A stretch of DNA of 5,694 nt. Origin: Zavarzinia sp. (GTDB taxonomy: Bacteria > Pseudomonadota > Alphaproteobacteria > Zavarziniales > Zavarziniaceae). The translations under genes were made by a program, and so were the position numbers. Location of the stretch: contig JAQVKV010000202.1 in the NCBI GenBank assembly GCA_028694545.1, forward strand, positions 1 through 5,694, given 5' to 3'. The notes beneath the pieces were generated by a model. The model was given only the letters and a program-made list of their open reading frames with translations, was not told the DNA's origin and ran no database searches. Shown here one piece after another: positions 1 through 5,694 of this stretch; within the stretch, counting starts at the first letter, position 1; every line of letters starts with the position of its first letter.

Positions 1-162
1 TCGAACCTGTGGTTCACCCAGCTCGTCTACCAATGGTTCAACGATGCCTCGAACTGGCAGCGCGGCTCGGCCTATGCCGTGATCCTGGTCGCCGTCTGCA
101 TCCTCTTCACGCTTCTGATGATGCGCGTGTTCAAGGTGAAGATCGGGGAGATCGGCCGATGA
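1..162 (+). CDS. PotB-like ABC transporter permease, C-terminal fragment
   Basis: The window opens inside this gene; only the last 53 codons and the TGA stop at 160-162 are present. The fragment shows a short amphipathic, aromatic-rich stretch (NLWFTQLVYQWFNDASNW), then one clear membrane helix (about residues 26-42 of the fragment, VILVAVCILFTLLMM), then a short basic tail ending KVKIGEIGR. This is how the last helix and cytoplasmic tail of a type I ABC importer permease of the PotB/spermidine-putrescine class look. The stop overlaps the start of the next permease gene (ATGA at 159-162), so the two are translationally coupled and probably form the heterodimeric membrane pore. The EAA loop that would confirm the family lies upstream of the window, so the call rests on the terminal helix and the neighbour. 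Substrate is inferred (polyamine or a related small cation). Confidence 0.75.
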   Translation, partial: SNLWFTQLVYQWFNDASNWQRGSAYAVILVAVCILFTLLMMRVFKVKIGEIGR

Positions 163-1391
163 GTTCGTCCGTCGCCGGCCGGATCGGCACCATCGCCTTC
201 AGCCTGCTGTTCTTCGGCTTCCTGTTCGGCCCGCTCGTGATCATGGTGGTCACGGCCTTCAACTCCTCGTCCTTCCCGCGCATCGTGCCGTGGGACTGCT
301 TCACGACGAGCTGGTTCGCCAAGCTGGCGGGGGACGCCAAGCTTCTCAAGGGCCTTGGCAATTCGCTCTTCATCGGGGCGGGCGTGGTGGCGCTGGCGAC
401 GCCGATCGGGCTCGCCGCCGCCCTTGCTCTTTCGGAGATGGGCCCCCGGCTGCGCGGTGTGCTCTATACCGTCTTCATCTCGCCGATCCTGATGCCGGGC
501 ATCGTCATCGGTATCTCGACCCTGATGTTCTGGGGGCGGATCGGCACCGGGCTCGGCTTCGATTTCGACACGGTCTTCTTCAACGGCTTCTTCCTGACGA
601 TCCTCGGCCAGGTGTGCTTCATCGCCGCCTATTCGATGCTGATCTTCATCGCCCGCCTCCAGCGCTTCGACCACACGCTGACGGAAGCGGCGCTGGACAT
701 GGGAGCGACCCCGGCCCAGGCCTTCCGCAAGATCCTGCTGCCCTTCCTGCGCCCGGCGATCTTCTCTAGCGCCGTGCTCGCCTTCCTCGCCTCGCTCGAG
801 AACTACAATACGACCGTCTTCTCGATCGTCGCGGAAAGCACCTTCACGACCGAACTCGCCTCCAAGGTGCGGCTTGGCATCGATCCCTCGATTTCGGCCG
901 TCGCCGTCGTCATCATCACCATCACCCTCGTCGGCGCCATTACCCACGAGGCGTGGCAGCGACGGGCCGCCAGCCTCGCCCAGGGCGGGGAGACGGCGCG
1001 GAAGATCCTGAGCAATCCGCTGAACGCTCTGATCCGCCATCCGGCCACCGTGTTCCTGATCCTGGCGGCAACCGTCGGTGGCGCAGCCTATCTCGGCAGC
1101 ACCCATGATTCGAGCGTCTGCGAACAGGCGATCCGCGACGCCAAGATCATGGAACAGGAGCGGCTGCAGCAGGAAATGCGCGAGCGCATGCGTGAACAGC
1201 AGCAGAGCCCGGCTCCCGCGGCCCCGGGCGGCACGGCGGCGCCGACCACACCCTTCGGCGGCGTCTTCGCCCCCGGCGGCCTCGGCGGCGGCGCGGCTCC
1301 CGCTCCCGCTCCGGCCCCCGCGCCAGCGGCGCCGAGCACGCCGTTCGGCGGCGTCTTCGCCCCGGGCAATCTCGGCAATTCGGGAGAATAA
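159..1391 (+). CDS. PotC-like ABC transporter permease with long C-terminal extension
   Basis: This is a 410-residue inner-membrane permease of the binding-protein-dependent class (BPD_transp_1, PotC-like), the second pore subunit of a polyamine-type ABC importer. The start is the ATG at 159, which overlaps the previous stop (ATGA); an earlier in-frame ATG at 9 would lie inside the upstream gene. Six core membrane segments lie near residues 9-34, 70-92, 100-125, 140-165, 200-221 and 245-263. The cytoplasmic EAA loop that contacts the ATPase is clear at about 176-199, with E176-A-A, G182 and I192-L-L-P195. PotC homologues usually end near 260-290 residues. This one continues: a basic linker (264-293), a seventh hydrophobic segment (about 296-312), a single Cys (C321), a charged Gln/Glu/Arg-rich helix (322-349), then a Pro/Ala/Gly tail with two copies of TPFGGVFAPG (364-373 and 394-403). 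If the seventh segment spans the membrane, the tail is periplasmic (inference). The polyamine substrate is inferred from similarity to PotC. Confidence 0.88.
   Translation: MSSSVAGRIGTIAFSLLFFGFLFGPLVIMVVTAFNSSSFPRIVPWDCFTTSWFAKLAGDAKLLKGLGNSLFIGAGVVALATPIGLAAALALSEMGPRLRGVLYTVFISPILMPGIVIGISTLMFWGRIGTGLGFDFDTVFFNGFFLTILGQVCFIAAYSMLIFIARLQRFDHTLTEAALDMGATPAQAFRKILLPFLRPAIFSSAVLAFLASLENYNTTVFSIVAESTFTTELASKVRLGIDPSISAVAVVIITITLVGAITHEAWQRRAASLAQGGETARKILSNPLNALIRHPATVFLILAATVGGAAYLGSTHDSSVCEQAIRDAKIMEQERLQQEMRERMREQQQSPAPAAPGGTAAPTTPFGGVFAPGGLGGGAAPAPAPAPAPAAPSTPFGGVFAPGNLGNSGE
1248..1367 (+). repeat. Duplicated TPFGGVFAPG motif in the PotC C-terminal tail
   Basis: The ten-residue motif TPFGGVFAPG is encoded at 1248-1277 and again at 1338-1367, start points 90 bases apart. 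Each copy is followed by a Gly/Asn-Leu-Gly stretch. The exact DNA identity is 20 bases (1254-1273 equals 1344-1363), and the flanking codons differ at third positions while the protein stays the same. Between the copies is an alternating Ala-Pro stretch (residues 379-392). The pattern looks like an old internal duplication kept at protein level. Confidence 0.85.
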
Positions 1392-1394
1392 GGC

Positions 1395-1416
1395 TCCGTC
1401 GCCGTCAGGCGGCGGA
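1395..1416 (+). terminator. Hairpin between convergent potC and RHH genes
   Basis: The arms 1395-1403 and 1408-1416 form a 9-bp stem with one G-U wobble (1399 with 1412) around the tetraloop GTCA. It begins three bases after the potC stop and overlaps the last codons of the convergent RHH gene. As + strand RNA the stem is complete; on the minus strand the wobble becomes a C-A mismatch, so it fits the permease operon better. No T-run follows on the + strand, so it may be a weak or Rho-assisted terminator or simply a 3' end stabiliser. Confidence 0.45.
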
Positions 1417-1629
1417 ACTGCCGCGATAATAGTCGACGATCCAGCAGCGCAGGTTGGACGTGTAGTTGCCGCCGGGCCGATCGGCGGCGACGCGCGAACA
1501 GAGGCCGTCCAGGCTCATGCCCTCGCGGGCACAGATTTCCTCCACCGCCTCCCAGAGCGACGGCTCCAGCCGGATGCTGGTACGATGGCCGTTGATCTTG
1601 ACGTTCTTCACCCGCATACCGCGCCCCAT
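1405..1629 (-). CDS. Small ribbon-helix-helix domain protein (RHH_4 type)
   Basis: This 74-residue protein matches the ribbon-helix-helix family seen in Alphaproteobacteria (PF13467-like). After a basic N-terminus (VKNVKINGHRTS) comes a short beta strand (about 15-22, HRTSIRLE), then the conserved P23-x-x-W26 that opens helix A (24-36), a turn at G37-M-S-L, helix B (39-50), and a C-terminal helix (57-68, SNLRCWIVDYY) typical of this family. RHH proteins usually bind DNA as dimers through the paired strands; targets of this subfamily are not established, so a regulatory role is inferred. Two starts are possible. ATG at 1629 has a GGTGG element three bases upstream. ATG at 1617 (MRVKNVK) has GGGG inside the first four codons at a better distance and would give 70 residues. 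The gene is convergent with potC (13 bases between the stops) and lies downstream of bolA on the same strand. Confidence 0.8.
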   Translation of the reverse strand: MGRGMRVKNVKINGHRTSIRLEPSLWEAVEEICAREGMSLDGLCSRVAADRPGGNYTSNLRCWIVDYYRGSSAA

Positions 1630-1732
1630 AAACCACCAATGCGCGTGAACGATAAGAACATATCCAAATAATATTTTGAATGGAAAACAGAACCCGTATT
1701 TTATGGGTAATGGAATTCCACTACCTCAAGGA
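1630..1732 (-). promoter_or_regulatory. AT-rich intergenic island upstream of the RHH gene
   Basis: These 103 bases between the bolA stop and the RHH start are strikingly AT-rich compared with the rest of the window (densest at 1650-1720), as expected of a promoter. On the minus strand the best sigma70-like pair I can see is a weak TTCCAT with a 17-base spacer to TATGTT (about 1655-1683); a TATTAT at 1668-1673 is an alternative -10 without a good -35. A small hairpin (1692-1708, ACCC/GGGT arms, loop TTT) lies 25-41 bases past the bolA stop and could weakly separate the two minus-strand genes. The promoter assignment is tentative. Confidence 0.35.
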
Positions 1733-2002
1733 TCATTCCCCAGGGGCCAGCAGGGTCAACTGCAGGGCGTGGAGTCCGTGGTCGAATTCCCGGGCAAGAA
1801 GGCCGTTGACCTTGCGGTGGCGGGCAACACGGCCAAGGCCGGAGAAGACGGGGGAAACGACGCGGACCGCGAAATGGGTCTCGCCCACACCGTCCGGATT
1901 GCCGGCATGGCCGGCGTGACGGGCGGAATCGTCGGCCACCGAAAGCTCAACGGGGGCGAGTTCCCGCTCCAGGAGCTCGCGAATTCGATCGGCCATGCGC
2001 AT
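1733..2002 (-). CDS. bolA: BolA family protein
   Basis: This 89-residue protein is a full-length BolA-family member. BolA proteins pair with monothiol glutaredoxins in [2Fe-2S] cluster handling, and some act as regulators. The N-terminal helix (about 3-15, MADRIRELLEREL) is followed by the strand with VADDS (22-26), the R28-H-A-G-H32 motif, G40-E-T-H-F44, the strand VRVVSPVFSG (46-55), the R61-H62-R63-K-V signature whose His is associated with cluster coordination in BolA-glutaredoxin complexes, and the closing G76-L-H-A-L80 strand ending APGE, typical of alphaproteobacterial members. The start at 2002 has a strong ribosome site (AGGAGAGG, about six bases upstream); a second ATG two codons in (1996) is possible but worse spaced. 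It is transcribed away from the dnaJ-cobST cluster. The symbol bolA is used at family level; I cannot tell a BolA from an IbaG-type role. Confidence 0.92.
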   Translation of the reverse strand: MRMADRIRELLERELAPVELSVADDSARHAGHAGNPDGVGETHFAVRVVSPVFSGLGRVARHRKVNGLLAREFDHGLHALQLTLLAPGE

Positions 2003-2086
2003 CTAGAACCTCTCCTCTGTCGACGGGGGGGAGCTTTCGTCGCACCCCACCTTGTTTCACCGAAAGAGGCCACCCATAATCCACCG
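2003..2086. promoter_or_regulatory. Divergent bolA / dnaJ-cobST control region
   Basis: These 84 bases separate the two divergent starts. They contain the bolA ribosome site (minus strand, about 2009-2016), a run of seven G (2025-2031) in the bolA leader, an inverted repeat CTTTCG/CGAAAG (2034-2039 and 2061-2066) and the + strand promoter listed separately. I see no B12-box or other cobalamin riboswitch sequence, and 84 bases is too short for a full one. The inverted repeat flanks the -35 hexamer, so it could be an operator, but a 6-bp match with a 21-base spacer is weak on its own. Confidence 0.5.
2052..2080 (+). promoter_or_regulatory. Sigma70-like promoter of dnaJ-cobST, possibly leaderless
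   Basis: TTGTTT (2052-2057) and CATAAT (2075-2080, five of six to TATAAT) are separated by exactly 17 bases. Six bases (CCACCG) then separate the -10 from the ATG at 2087, so the expected transcription start falls on or beside the A of the start codon. The only Shine-Dalgarno-like purine run (AAAGAGG, 2063-2069) is 17 bases from the ATG, too far to serve it, which fits leaderless translation. Based on motif reading only. Confidence 0.5.
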
Positions 2087-2710
2087 ATGTCCCGGAAGGA
2101 AAGCGCATACCCGCGCCGGGCCAAAGGCCCGGGGGAGACACCGCCGCTGCGCACCTGCGCCAGCGATGGGTGCTGCCTTGCCGGCGAGTACCGGGCACCG
2201 CGGTCGCGCGATCCCAAGGACGAACCGCTGTGGTTCTGCCTCGATCACGTGCGCGACTATAACCGGAACTGGAACTGGTTCGAGGGTATGGGTTCGGCGG
2301 AGATCGAACGCTACCAGTCCCAGAACGCGACCTGGCACCGGCCGACGTGGCGCCTCGGCGACCGCGCCGGCGGCAAGGCGGGATCGCAGCAAGACAATGC
2401 CGCCGCCCCGCACGACCCCTTCGATTTCCTCGGCGAGGCCGGCTACCGAATCGACCCGAAGGCGAAAGCCGTGCCCGAGGCGGCGGCCCGCCCCCTCTCG
2501 CCCGAGGACAAACGTGCCCTCGCCGTACTCGAACTTGACGCAGGGGTTGCCGCGCCCGAGGTGAAGACGCGCTACAAGGCCCTTGTCAAACGCTACCATC
2601 CTGACCGCAATGGTGGCGACAAAGGCGCGGAAGACCGCTTGCGCCAGGTGATCGAAGCTTATCGTCACCTGCGCGACAAGGGCTTCATGCGCGAGGAAAC
2701 GAACAGGTAA
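2087..2710 (+). CDS. J-domain protein with N-terminal Cys-rich module
   Basis: This 207-residue protein is a J-domain co-chaperone of the type often found next to cobS in Alphaproteobacteria. The C-terminal J domain (about 147-203) has helix II ([14 protein letters not shown], 156-170), the essential H171-P-D173 that stimulates Hsp70 ATPase, and helix III with the [14 protein letters not shown] stretch. The N-terminal part carries C24, C29, C30, C51 and H54 followed by an aromatic segment ([17 protein letters not shown]), an arrangement that could bind zinc (inference). A Pro/Ala-rich linker joins the parts. It is not a DnaJ chaperone proper: there is no Gly/Phe region and no four-repeat zinc domain. 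The ATG at 2087 is chosen because the family motif begins soon after it and no good start or ribosome site lies just upstream; the frame stays open to 1676, but that stretch is antisense to bolA. It lies 26 bases before cobS, consistent with one operon. Confidence 0.85.
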   Translation: MSRKESAYPRRAKGPGETPPLRTCASDGCCLAGEYRAPRSRDPKDEPLWFCLDHVRDYNRNWNWFEGMGSAEIERYQSQNATWHRPTWRLGDRAGGKAGSQQDNAAAPHDPFDFLGEAGYRIDPKAKAVPEAAARPLSPEDKRALAVLELDAGVAAPEVKTRYKALVKRYHPDRNGGDKGAEDRLRQVIEAYRHLRDKGFMREETNR

Positions 2711-2736
2711 TTCGCAGAGTTAGGATTGGACCGATC

Positions 2737-3729
2737 ATGACTGCTTCCACCCATGCCGTGACCCCTGACGGAAAGCCCGACATCAAGGTTTCGGTGCGCC
2801 AGGTGTTCGGCATCGACAGCGATCTCGAAGTTCCCGGTTTCTCGGTCCCCAACGAATATGTCCCGGACCTGGACGACAGCTACCGTTTCGACCGCGAAAC
2901 GACCCTGGCGATCCTGGCGGGCTTCGCCTACAACCGCCGCGTCATGATCCAGGGCTATCACGGCACCGGCAAGTCGACCCACATCGAGCAGGTGGCGGCA
3001 CGCCTGAACTGGCCCTGCATCCGCATCAACCTGGACAGCCACATCAGCCGCATCGACCTCGTCGGCAAGGACGCCATCGTCCTCAAGGAAGGCCGGCAGG
3101 TGACGGAATTCCGCGAAGGCATCCTGCCCTGGGCGCTGCAGAATCCGACCGCCCTCGTCTTCGACGAATATGACGCCGGCCGCCCGGACGTGATGTTCGT
3201 GATCCAGCGCATCCTGGAAGTCGAAGGCAAGCTCACCCTGCTCGACCAGAACCGCGTGATCCGGCCCCATTCCGCCTTCCGCCTGTTCGCGACGGCGAAT
3301 ACGGTCGGCCTTGGCGACACCACGGGCCTCTATCACGGCACACAGCAGATCAACCAGGGCCAGATGGACCGCTGGAACATCGTCGTCACCCTGAACTACC
3401 TGCCGAAGGACCAGGAAGTGGCGATCGTCCTGGCCAAGTCGCCCCAGTTCCAGAACCCCGAGGGCAAAAAGACCATCAACGCCATGGTCGGCGTCGCCGA
3501 ACTGACGCGCGCGGGCTTCATCGCCGGCGATATTTCCACCGTGATGTCGCCCCGTACCGTGATCACTTGGGCCGAGAACGCGCGCATCTTCAACGACGTC
3601 GCCTTCGCCTTCCGCGTGACCTTCCTCAACAAGTGCGACGAGGTCGAACGGGCGACGGTGGCGGAATACTACCAGCGCTGCTTCGGCAAGGAGCTGCCGG
3701 AATCCGCCGCCAACATCCGCATCGCCTGA
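2737..3729 (+). CDS. cobS: Cobaltochelatase subunit CobS (AAA+ ATPase)
   Basis: This 330-residue protein is CobS, the AAA+ motor of the aerobic CobNST cobaltochelatase; ATP hydrolysis by the CobST complex drives Co2+ insertion into hydrogenobyrinate a,c-diamide by CobN in the cytoplasm. The N-terminal CobS segment (about 15-60, with [20 protein letters not shown]) precedes the ATPase core. Walker A is G73-YHGTG-K79-S80, Walker B is ALVFDEYDA with D143-E144, sensor 1 is the FATAN segment ending at N188, and the sensor 2 region is S271-P-R273-T. Length matches the family, so the gene looks intact. The start at 2737 has a GGA/AGGA element 6-11 bases upstream. It sits between the J-protein gene (26 bases before) and cobT (16 bases after), all on one strand. 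CobS resembles the BchI ATPase of magnesium chelatase, but the N-terminus and the cobT partner decide for CobS. Confidence 0.96.
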   Translation: MTASTHAVTPDGKPDIKVSVRQVFGIDSDLEVPGFSVPNEYVPDLDDSYRFDRETTLAILAGFAYNRRVMIQGYHGTGKSTHIEQVAARLNWPCIRINLDSHISRIDLVGKDAIVLKEGRQVTEFREGILPWALQNPTALVFDEYDAGRPDVMFVIQRILEVEGKLTLLDQNRVIRPHSAFRLFATANTVGLGDTTGLYHGTQQINQGQMDRWNIVVTLNYLPKDQEVAIVLAKSPQFQNPEGKKTINAMVGVAELTRAGFIAGDISTVMSPRTVITWAENARIFNDVAFAFRVTFLNKCDEVERATVAEYYQRCFGKELPESAANIRIA

Positions 3730-3745
3730 GCAGCGGCCACCCGTC

Positions 3746-5617
3746 ATGGCCCGCCCCGAAAATCCTGTCGAACCGTTCAAGCGCGCGGTGGCCGCCACCA
3801 CTCGCGCCATCGCGGACAAGCGCGAACTGACCGTCGCCTTCGGCGCCGAAGGGATCAGCAACCGCCCGGCCCCGGCTTCGCCCGGCAGCGGCTTCGCCGG
3901 CACCGGCAGTTCGACGGCCGTGCCGGGTGCCGCCCTGCGCCTGCCGCAGCCCGCGCGCGAGATGACGCCGATCGACGTCGCCGTGGTACGCGGCCAGGCC
4001 GATGCCGCCGCCTTGCGCCTGCGCCACCACGACGACAAGCTGCATGGCCAGTTCCTGCCTGAAGGCTCGAGCGCCCGGGCGGTGTTCGACGCGATCGAGC
4101 AGGCACGCTGTGAATCGCTGGGCGCCAACGACATGGAAGGTGTTGCCCATAACCTCGGCGTCATGATCGACGAACGCTCGAAATCGCGGGGCTATGCCCG
4201 GGTGACCGAGCGGGCGGATGCCCCCCTGTCTGAAGCCGTGGCGCTCATGGTGCGCGAGAAGCTGACCGGCAGCCCACCACCCGAATCCGCCGCCAAGATG
4301 GTCGACCTGTGGCGCGACTGGGTGGGCGAGAAGGCAGGCGGCGATCTCGACAAGCTGGCGTCGCTGGCCGGCGATCAGGCGGGTTTCGCCCGCATGTCCC
4401 GGAAGCTCATCGCCGACCTCGGCCTGTCCGACGACATGGACGCCGAGCCCGACGACCAGGACAAGAACGACGACGCCGACGAGGAAAGCCAGGACGAGGG
4501 TGAAGGCGACGACAGCGAAGGCGACGGCGCCGCCCCGGAAGGCTCAACCACCGAGATGGTCGAGACCGACGAATCCGGCGACGACGATTCGACCGAGACC
4601 GCCGTCCAGGTCGACACGGATCAGGACCTCGACAGTGCCGAGGGCGAGGATTCGTCGGAAGCGACACGGCCCTGGCGCCCGAACGGCCCCCTGCAGAACG
4701 AGCCGGGCGAGCCGCCCTACCGCGCCTATACGACGGATTTCGACGAGGTCGTCGAAGCCGAGGAATTGTGCGACCCGGACGAGATGTCCCGGCTGCGCGC
4801 CTATCTCGACCAGCAGCTCGTGGCGCTTCAGGGCGTGGTTTCCAAGCTCGCCAACCGGCTGCAGCGTCGCCTGATGGCGAAGCAGAACCGCTCGTGGGAG
4901 TTCGACCTCGAGGAAGGGCTGCTCGACGCCGCCCGTCTCTCCCGCGTCGTCACCGACCCCATGCACCCACTGTCGTTCAAGATGGAGCATGACACCACCT
5001 TCCGCGACACGGTGGTGACCCTGCTGCTCGACAATTCCGGCTCCATGCGCGGCCGGCCCATCACCGTCGCCGCCACCTGCGCGGACATTCTGGCGCGGAC
5101 GCTGGAGCGCTGCTCGGTCAAGGTCGAGATCCTCGGCTTCACCACAAGGGCGTGGAAGGGCGGGCAATCGCGCGAACGCTGGCTGAAGGATGGCAAGCCG
5201 CCCCAGCCCGGGCGCCTGAACGACCTGCGCCACATCGTCTACAAGAATGCGGATGCGCCTTGGCGCCGGGCGCGCAAGAATCTCGGCCTGATGATGCGCG
5301 AGGGCCTGCTGAAGGAGAATATCGACGGCGAGGCCCTGCTCTGGGCCCACAACCGCCTGATCGCGCGGAACGAGCAGCGCCGCATCCTCATGGTGATCTC
5401 GGACGGCGCGCCGGTGGACGACAGCACCCTGTCCGTCAATTCCGGCTCGTACCTGGAGAAACACCTGCGCCAGGTAATCGACTGGATCGAGACCCGCTCG
5501 CCGGTCGAACTCATCGCCATCGGCATCGGCCATGACGTCACGCGCTATTATCGCCGCGCCGTCACCATCGTCGAGGCGGAGCAATTGGGCGGCGCCATGA
5601 TGGAACAGCTCGCCTAG
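3746..5617 (+). CDS. cobT: Cobaltochelatase subunit CobT (VWA protein)
   Basis: This 623-residue protein is CobT, the VWA-domain partner of CobS in the aerobic cobaltochelatase. The N-terminal CobT region (about 1-225, beginning [19 protein letters not shown]) is followed by a highly acidic Asp/Glu/Ser linker (229-305) typical of CobT and BchD-like subunits. The C-terminal VWA domain (about 415-620) has a full MIDAS start D429-N-S431-G-S433-M and the later S552-D553-G motif, so metal binding looks intact. The gene begins 16 bases after cobS; the gap has no clear Shine-Dalgarno, so coupling to cobS translation is likely. Oddity: the annotated end is a TAG directly after EQLA, but the frame stays open for 20 more codons (LFDDKQDAPAPRRAAGSRRR) to a TGA at 5678-5680. 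From memory, CobT homologues usually continue past this point with a Leu-Phe-acidic stretch, so the last residues may be lost. Total length remains near that of the Pseudomonas denitrificans protein (about 630). Confidence 0.95.
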   Translation: MARPENPVEPFKRAVAATTRAIADKRELTVAFGAEGISNRPAPASPGSGFAGTGSSTAVPGAALRLPQPAREMTPIDVAVVRGQADAAALRLRHHDDKLHGQFLPEGSSARAVFDAIEQARCESLGANDMEGVAHNLGVMIDERSKSRGYARVTERADAPLSEAVALMVREKLTGSPPPESAAKMVDLWRDWVGEKAGGDLDKLASLAGDQAGFARMSRKLIADLGLSDDMDAEPDDQDKNDDADEESQDEGEGDDSEGDGAAPEGSTTEMVETDESGDDDSTETAVQVDTDQDLDSAEGEDSSEATRPWRPNGPLQNEPGEPPYRAYTTDFDEVVEAEELCDPDEMSRLRAYLDQQLVALQGVVSKLANRLQRRLMAKQNRSWEFDLEEGLLDAARLSRVVTDPMHPLSFKMEHDTTFRDTVVTLLLDNSGSMRGRPITVAATCADILARTLERCSVKVEILGFTTRAWKGGQSRERWLKDGKPPQPGRLNDLRHIVYKNADAPWRRARKNLGLMMREGLLKENIDGEALLWAHNRLIARNEQRRILMVISDGAPVDDSTLSVNSGSYLEKHLRQVIDWIETRSPVELIAIGIGHDVTRYYRRAVTIVEAEQLGGAMMEQLA

Positions 5618-5680
5618 CTCTTCGACGACAAGCAGGACGCCCCCGCGCCCCGCCGAGCCGCCGGCTCGCGCCGGCGGTGA
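5618..5680 (+). other. Open continuation of the cobT frame after an amber codon
   Basis: Directly after the TAG at 5615-5617 the same frame encodes 20 further codons before TGA at 5678-5680. The first residues, LFDD, resemble the ordinary end of CobT proteins, and the tail is Pro- and Arg-rich. This may be a former 3' end of cobT cut off by a point mutation, a base-call error, or ordinary 3' flanking sequence that happens to be open. Confidence 0.5.
5658..5677 (+). terminator. GC hairpin downstream of cobT
   Basis: The arms CCGCCGGC (5658-5665) and GCCGGCGG (5670-5677) pair perfectly over 8 bp around the tetraloop TCGC, 40 bases past the TAG. An alternative hairpin uses the second arm again: GCCGGCG (5670-5676) with CGCCGGC (5682-5688). 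No T-run is visible before the window ends at 5694, so an intrinsic terminator cannot be confirmed. Confidence 0.4.
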
Positions 5681-5694
5681 GCGCCGGCGCGGTG

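Noticed and set aside
72..1106. Long minus-strand open frame opposite potC
   Set aside because: Its translation is Arg/Glu/Asp/Gly-rich without domain features, as expected of the antisense of a GC-rich gene; the + strand has clear membrane helices and an EAA loop.
1088..1639. Minus-strand frame with Gly-Ala repeats across the potC tail and RHH gene
   Set aside because: The repeats mirror the Ala-Pro tail of PotC, and the RHH protein in another frame explains its upstream half.
1639..1671. Ten-codon + strand mini-frame preceded by a -10-like CATAAA at the same spacing as the dnaJ promoter
   Set aside because: It is too short to support as a gene, its putative -35 lies inside the RHH coding region, and nothing follows it on that strand for 400 bases.
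1711..1720. GGAATTCC palindrome in the AT-rich island
   Set aside because: An 8-base palindrome is expected by chance and has no partner site here.
1676..2086. Upstream extension of the J-protein frame starting at ATG 1676
   Set aside because: The stretch is antisense to the well-supported bolA gene, has no family similarity, and the recognisable protein begins at ATG 2087.
2003..2086. Cobalamin riboswitch upstream of the cobST cluster
   Set aside because: The region is too short and shows no B12-box-like sequence.
2665..4164. Long minus-strand open frame opposite cobS and the start of cobT
   Set aside because: It overlaps two genes with diagnostic motifs and has low-complexity charged composition; a codon-bias shadow.
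4544..5584. Long minus-strand open frame opposite cobT
   Set aside because: It lies opposite the CobT linker and VWA domain and shows no recognisable domain of its own.

Overview
The window is GC-rich with dense coding. It carries a gene order typical of Alphaproteobacteria: a BolA-family gene divergent from a J-domain protein gene that is followed by cobS and cobT, plus a small RHH_4-type ribbon-helix-helix protein. The genus cannot be fixed from this sequence. Apart from one AT-rich intergenic island (about 1640-1720), composition is uniform, and I see no mobile element, RNA gene, CRISPR array or riboswitch.

Layout. Bases 1-162 hold the last 53 codons of a PotB-like ABC permease, overlapping by ATGA the second permease (PotC-like, 159-1391), both on the + strand. 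These are the tail of a polyamine-type uptake operon. PotC carries an unusual C-terminal extension of about 145 residues: an extra membrane helix, a charged helix and a Pro/Ala/Gly tail with a duplicated motif. A hairpin just after its stop separates it from the convergent RHH gene (1405-1629, minus). Upstream of the RHH gene on the same strand is a BolA protein (1733-2002, minus), with the AT-rich island between them. An 84-base divergent region (2003-2086) then leads into the + strand cluster: a J-domain protein with an N-terminal Cys-rich module (2087-2710), cobS (2737-3729) and cobT (3746-5617).

Function. CobS (AAA+ ATPase) and CobT (acidic linker plus VWA/MIDAS domain) are two subunits of the aerobic CobNST cobaltochelatase, which inserts Co2+ into hydrogenobyrinate a,c-diamide in cobalamin synthesis. 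The large subunit CobN is not in this window. The J-protein lies 26 bases upstream of cobS and is probably co-transcribed, which suggests a co-chaperone role (inference). A sigma70-like promoter is placed so that the predicted transcript would start at or next to the J-protein ATG, so the operon may be leaderless.

Points most worth a second look: the PotC extension; an in-frame amber codon at 5615-5617 after which the CobT frame stays open for 20 codons and reads like a normal CobT tail; the possible leaderless start of the dnaJ-cobST operon; and two overlapping, mutually exclusive GC hairpins after cobT. I found no clearly new multi-gene system here.
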